NCBI GenBank assembly: GCA_047638715.1
Contig: JBLIMK010000057.1
Location: forward strand, 1-26,769
Direction: 5' to 3'
DNA from: SHLQ01 sp047638715
GTDB lineage: Bacteria > Actinomycetota > Acidimicrobiia > Acidimicrobiales > SHLQ01
Length of the DNA: 26,769 bases
Made by a program: the position numbers and the translations under genes. Within the stretch, counting starts at the first letter, position 1. Every line of letters starts with the position of its first letter. Below, one piece after another: positions 25,549 to 26,769 of this stretch. Under the pieces are notes generated by a model, which was not told the origin of the DNA, did not search any database, and worked only from the letters and a program-made list of their open reading frames with translations.

Positions 25549-26073
25549 ATGAGCCTCTTTGATACGGACCCGTTCGAATCGGCACTTGCAGAGATCGACG
25601 CTCCCCCAACGCCCTCGACCGGTCCTCGACGCTCCGTCTATACCGACGGCGCATGTCAAGGCAATCCTGGGCCGGGAGGTTGGGGCTGGGTGATTCTCGG
25701 CGACGTGTGGGCATCGGGCGCCGAAGACCCCTCGACGAATCAGCGCATGGAACTACAAGCCGTTCTGCATGCGGTGACCGAACTCGACGGCGCGCTCGAG
25801 ATCGTGAGCGACAGCACCTACGTCGTGAACTGTTTCAAAGACCGCTGGTGGATGGGGTGGGAGCGCCGGGGCTGGAAGAACAGCCAGAAGAAGGAGGTCG
25901 CGAATCAGGATCTCTGGAAGCCACTCGTTGCTGCCTACAAAGTTAGTGACGTGACATTCCGTTGGGTAAAGGGGCATTCCGGCGACGAGGGGAACGAGAA
26001 GGCTGACCACTTCGCGGTCGAGGCCGCGGCCGGCCGGGGGAGTGACGGCGAGATTCGTCCACTCCTCGAGTGA
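25549..26073 (+). CDS. rnhA: Ribonuclease HI
   Basis: This cytoplasmic enzyme cuts the RNA strand of RNA-DNA hybrids, removing R-loops and primer remnants. The 174-residue protein carries all active-site residues: Asp33 in YTDGACQGNPGPGG, Glu68 in NQRMELQAV, Asp88 in IVSDSTYVV, His143 in KGHSGDEGNEKAD and Asp153 in the same motif. About 25 extra N-terminal residues rich in Pro, Asp and Glu precede the fold. The ATG at 25549 is preferred over a TTG at 25540. The basic-protrusion region (WWMGWERRGWKNSQKK) is intact. It is divergent from aceE, with 94 nt between the start codons, and its 3' end faces the SRPBCC gene. Confidence 0.97.
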   Translation: MSLFDTDPFESALAEIDAPPTPSTGPRRSVYTDGACQGNPGPGGWGWVILGDVWASGAEDPSTNQRMELQAVLHAVTELDGALEIVSDSTYVVNCFKDRWWMGWERRGWKNSQKKEVANQDLWKPLVAAYKVSDVTFRWVKGHSGDEGNEKADHFAVEAAAGRGSDGEIRPLLE

Positions 26074-26119
26074 CGTCCGGTTCGACCTCGGCCAGCTCGA
26101 TCGTTGGGCCGGGGCGTTG

Positions 26120-26141
26120 CCCGGTTACCGAGACGACCGGG
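26120..26141 (+). terminator. Possible weak hairpin terminator after rnhA
   Basis: CCCGGT and ACCGGG can pair around a 10-nt loop between the convergent rnhA and SRPBCC genes, followed by TAGTTCTATTT. The stem is short and the U-run is poor, so this is only a candidate. Confidence 0.25.
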
Positions 26142-26146
26142 TAGTT

Positions 26147-26611
26147 CTATTTCGAGTCCTCGACGACCTGAGCCAGCCGTTCGAGGGTTCGTTCGATGTT
26201 GCCTAGGTGACGCTTTGGATATCCAGCTGCCGTCATGACTTGCGGAGCGGCCGATGTCGACCAATCGAACGTCTCGGTGACGAGCGTGCCTTCATCGATT
26301 GGCTCGAGCTCGTAACGCCACCGGTGCTTTCCGAAGTGCTGCCAGGCAATGAGGCGATTCTCCTCGTACTCGACCACCGTGTTGGTGACGCGATAGGGGA
26401 GCAGCTTCAGCTTCATGCTCACCGCAAACTTCGACCCCATCGTGAGCTTTTCGCCGTCGGCTTTGGCCGATTGCACCGTGTCCGATCCGTCGATGAGCCG
26501 ATGTTTGCTCAGGTCGGTGAGGATGGCGAAGATCGCCTCAGGTGATGCCTTGATTCGACGAGACGCTGTCGTGCGTCGAGCGTCCATGTCGATGAGTCCT
26601 GTCGTGGTCAT
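26147..26611 (-). CDS. SRPBCC family (START/polyketide cyclase-like) protein
   Basis: This 154-residue soluble protein has the SRPBCC helix-grip fold, which makes a hydrophobic ligand pocket. The visible pattern is ASRRIKASPEAIFAILTDLS at the N-terminus, VTNTVVEYEENRLIAWQHFG and RWRYELEPIDEGTLVTETFD in the sheet, and a long C-terminal helix (RHLGNIERTLERLAQVVE). Members act as ligand carriers or cyclases; no substrate can be assigned. Its ATG overlaps the stop codon of the upstream epimerase-like gene by four bases (ATGA), so the two are translationally coupled. A later ATG (MDARR) is an alternative start. Confidence 0.85.
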   Translation of the reverse strand: MTTTGLIDMDARRTTASRRIKASPEAIFAILTDLSKHRLIDGSDTVQSAKADGEKLTMGSKFAVSMKLKLLPYRVTNTVVEYEENRLIAWQHFGKHRWRYELEPIDEGTLVTETFDWSTSAAPQVMTAAGYPKRHLGNIERTLERLAQVVEDSK

Positions 26612-26769
26612 AGGAGCGCCTCGAATGCTTGATCGATAGTTGGGTGCGTAAAGATAAAGCCGCTGTCCGCCAGGACTGCCGGGATCACGCGAGCACTGTA
26701 AAAGAGAAGCTCGTTGGCTGCCTCCTTGCCGAGTCGGAGATCGACAGCGAACTTCGGTGTCGGCAGAAA
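26608..26769 (-). CDS. C-terminal fragment of a TIGR01777-type NAD-dependent epimerase (partial at window edge)
   Basis: Only the last 53 residues are inside the window; the 5' end lies beyond 26769. I read this frame directly from the reverse strand. It contains LRLGKEAANELLFYSARVIP and then VLADSGFIFTHPTIDQAFEA, which matches the DUF1731 tail of the TIGR01777/YfcH/SDR39U1 proteins. These are extended short-chain dehydrogenases with a Rossmann fold and no firmly known substrate. The stop codon overlaps the start of the SRPBCC gene (ATGA). Fusion or pairing of this family with SRPBCC domains is common in actinobacteria, which supports the call. Confidence 0.8.
   Translation of the reverse strand, partial: FLPTPKFAVDLRLGKEAANELLFYSARVIPAVLADSGFIFTHPTIDQAFEALL

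Overview
The window looks like a chromosomal segment of a high-GC actinobacterium, most likely of the class Acidimicrobiia (Ilumatobacter-like). I infer this from the homodimeric pyruvate dehydrogenase E1 (aceE), the high-GC codon use with frequent GTG and TTG starts, the Thr/Pro-rich linkers on secreted proteins and the lipid-type dehydrogenase and desaturase genes. No rRNA, tRNA, CRISPR array, transposase or prophage gene was seen.

Layout. 104-1234 (+) is a membrane O-acyltransferase. 1367-4045 (+) is a likely operon: a sterol-desaturase-type hydroxylase, an acyl-CoA dehydrogenase and a membrane-anchored orphan. 4046-4382 has no gene but holds inverted repeats and a strong intrinsic terminator that ends 26 nt before the next start codon. 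4383-5370 (+) is a 63-residue protein plus an alpha/beta-hydrolase whose nucleophile serine is replaced by glycine.

5378-25454 is dominated by a surface-polysaccharide locus in three blocks. 5378-8874 (-) holds an NDP-sugar epimerase, a WecG/TagA glycosyltransferase and a first Wzz/tyrosine-kinase fusion. 9073-14672 (+) holds a flippase, a membrane-anchored PL14-like polysaccharide lyase, a membrane-anchored parallel beta-helix protein and a GT4 glycosyltransferase. 14683-25454 (-) runs from aceE through a membrane EEP-fold hydrolase, a second Wzz/tyrosine-kinase fusion, an ExoQ-like polymerase, a sulfotransferase, a methyltransferase and two more glycosyltransferases, mostly with very short gaps. 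Together these read as a Wzx/Wzy-type pathway. Glycosyltransferases build a lipid-linked repeat, the flippase exports it, the polymerase extends it, and two co-polymerase/kinases control length. Sulfate, methyl and perhaps acyl groups decorate the product, and two surface proteins with sugar-chain-cutting or epimerising folds may trim it. No lipid-linked priming transferase is visible, so it must lie elsewhere.

25549-26073 (+) is RNase HI. 26147-26611 (-) is a SRPBCC-domain protein, translationally coupled to a truncated TIGR01777-type epimerase that runs off the right edge.

Most interesting points: the probable sulfated polysaccharide system with its paired surface lyase and beta-helix proteins, two divergent copies of the Wzz/kinase, the possible structured RNA or attenuator at 4062-4356, and several enzymes that lack a textbook catalytic residue.
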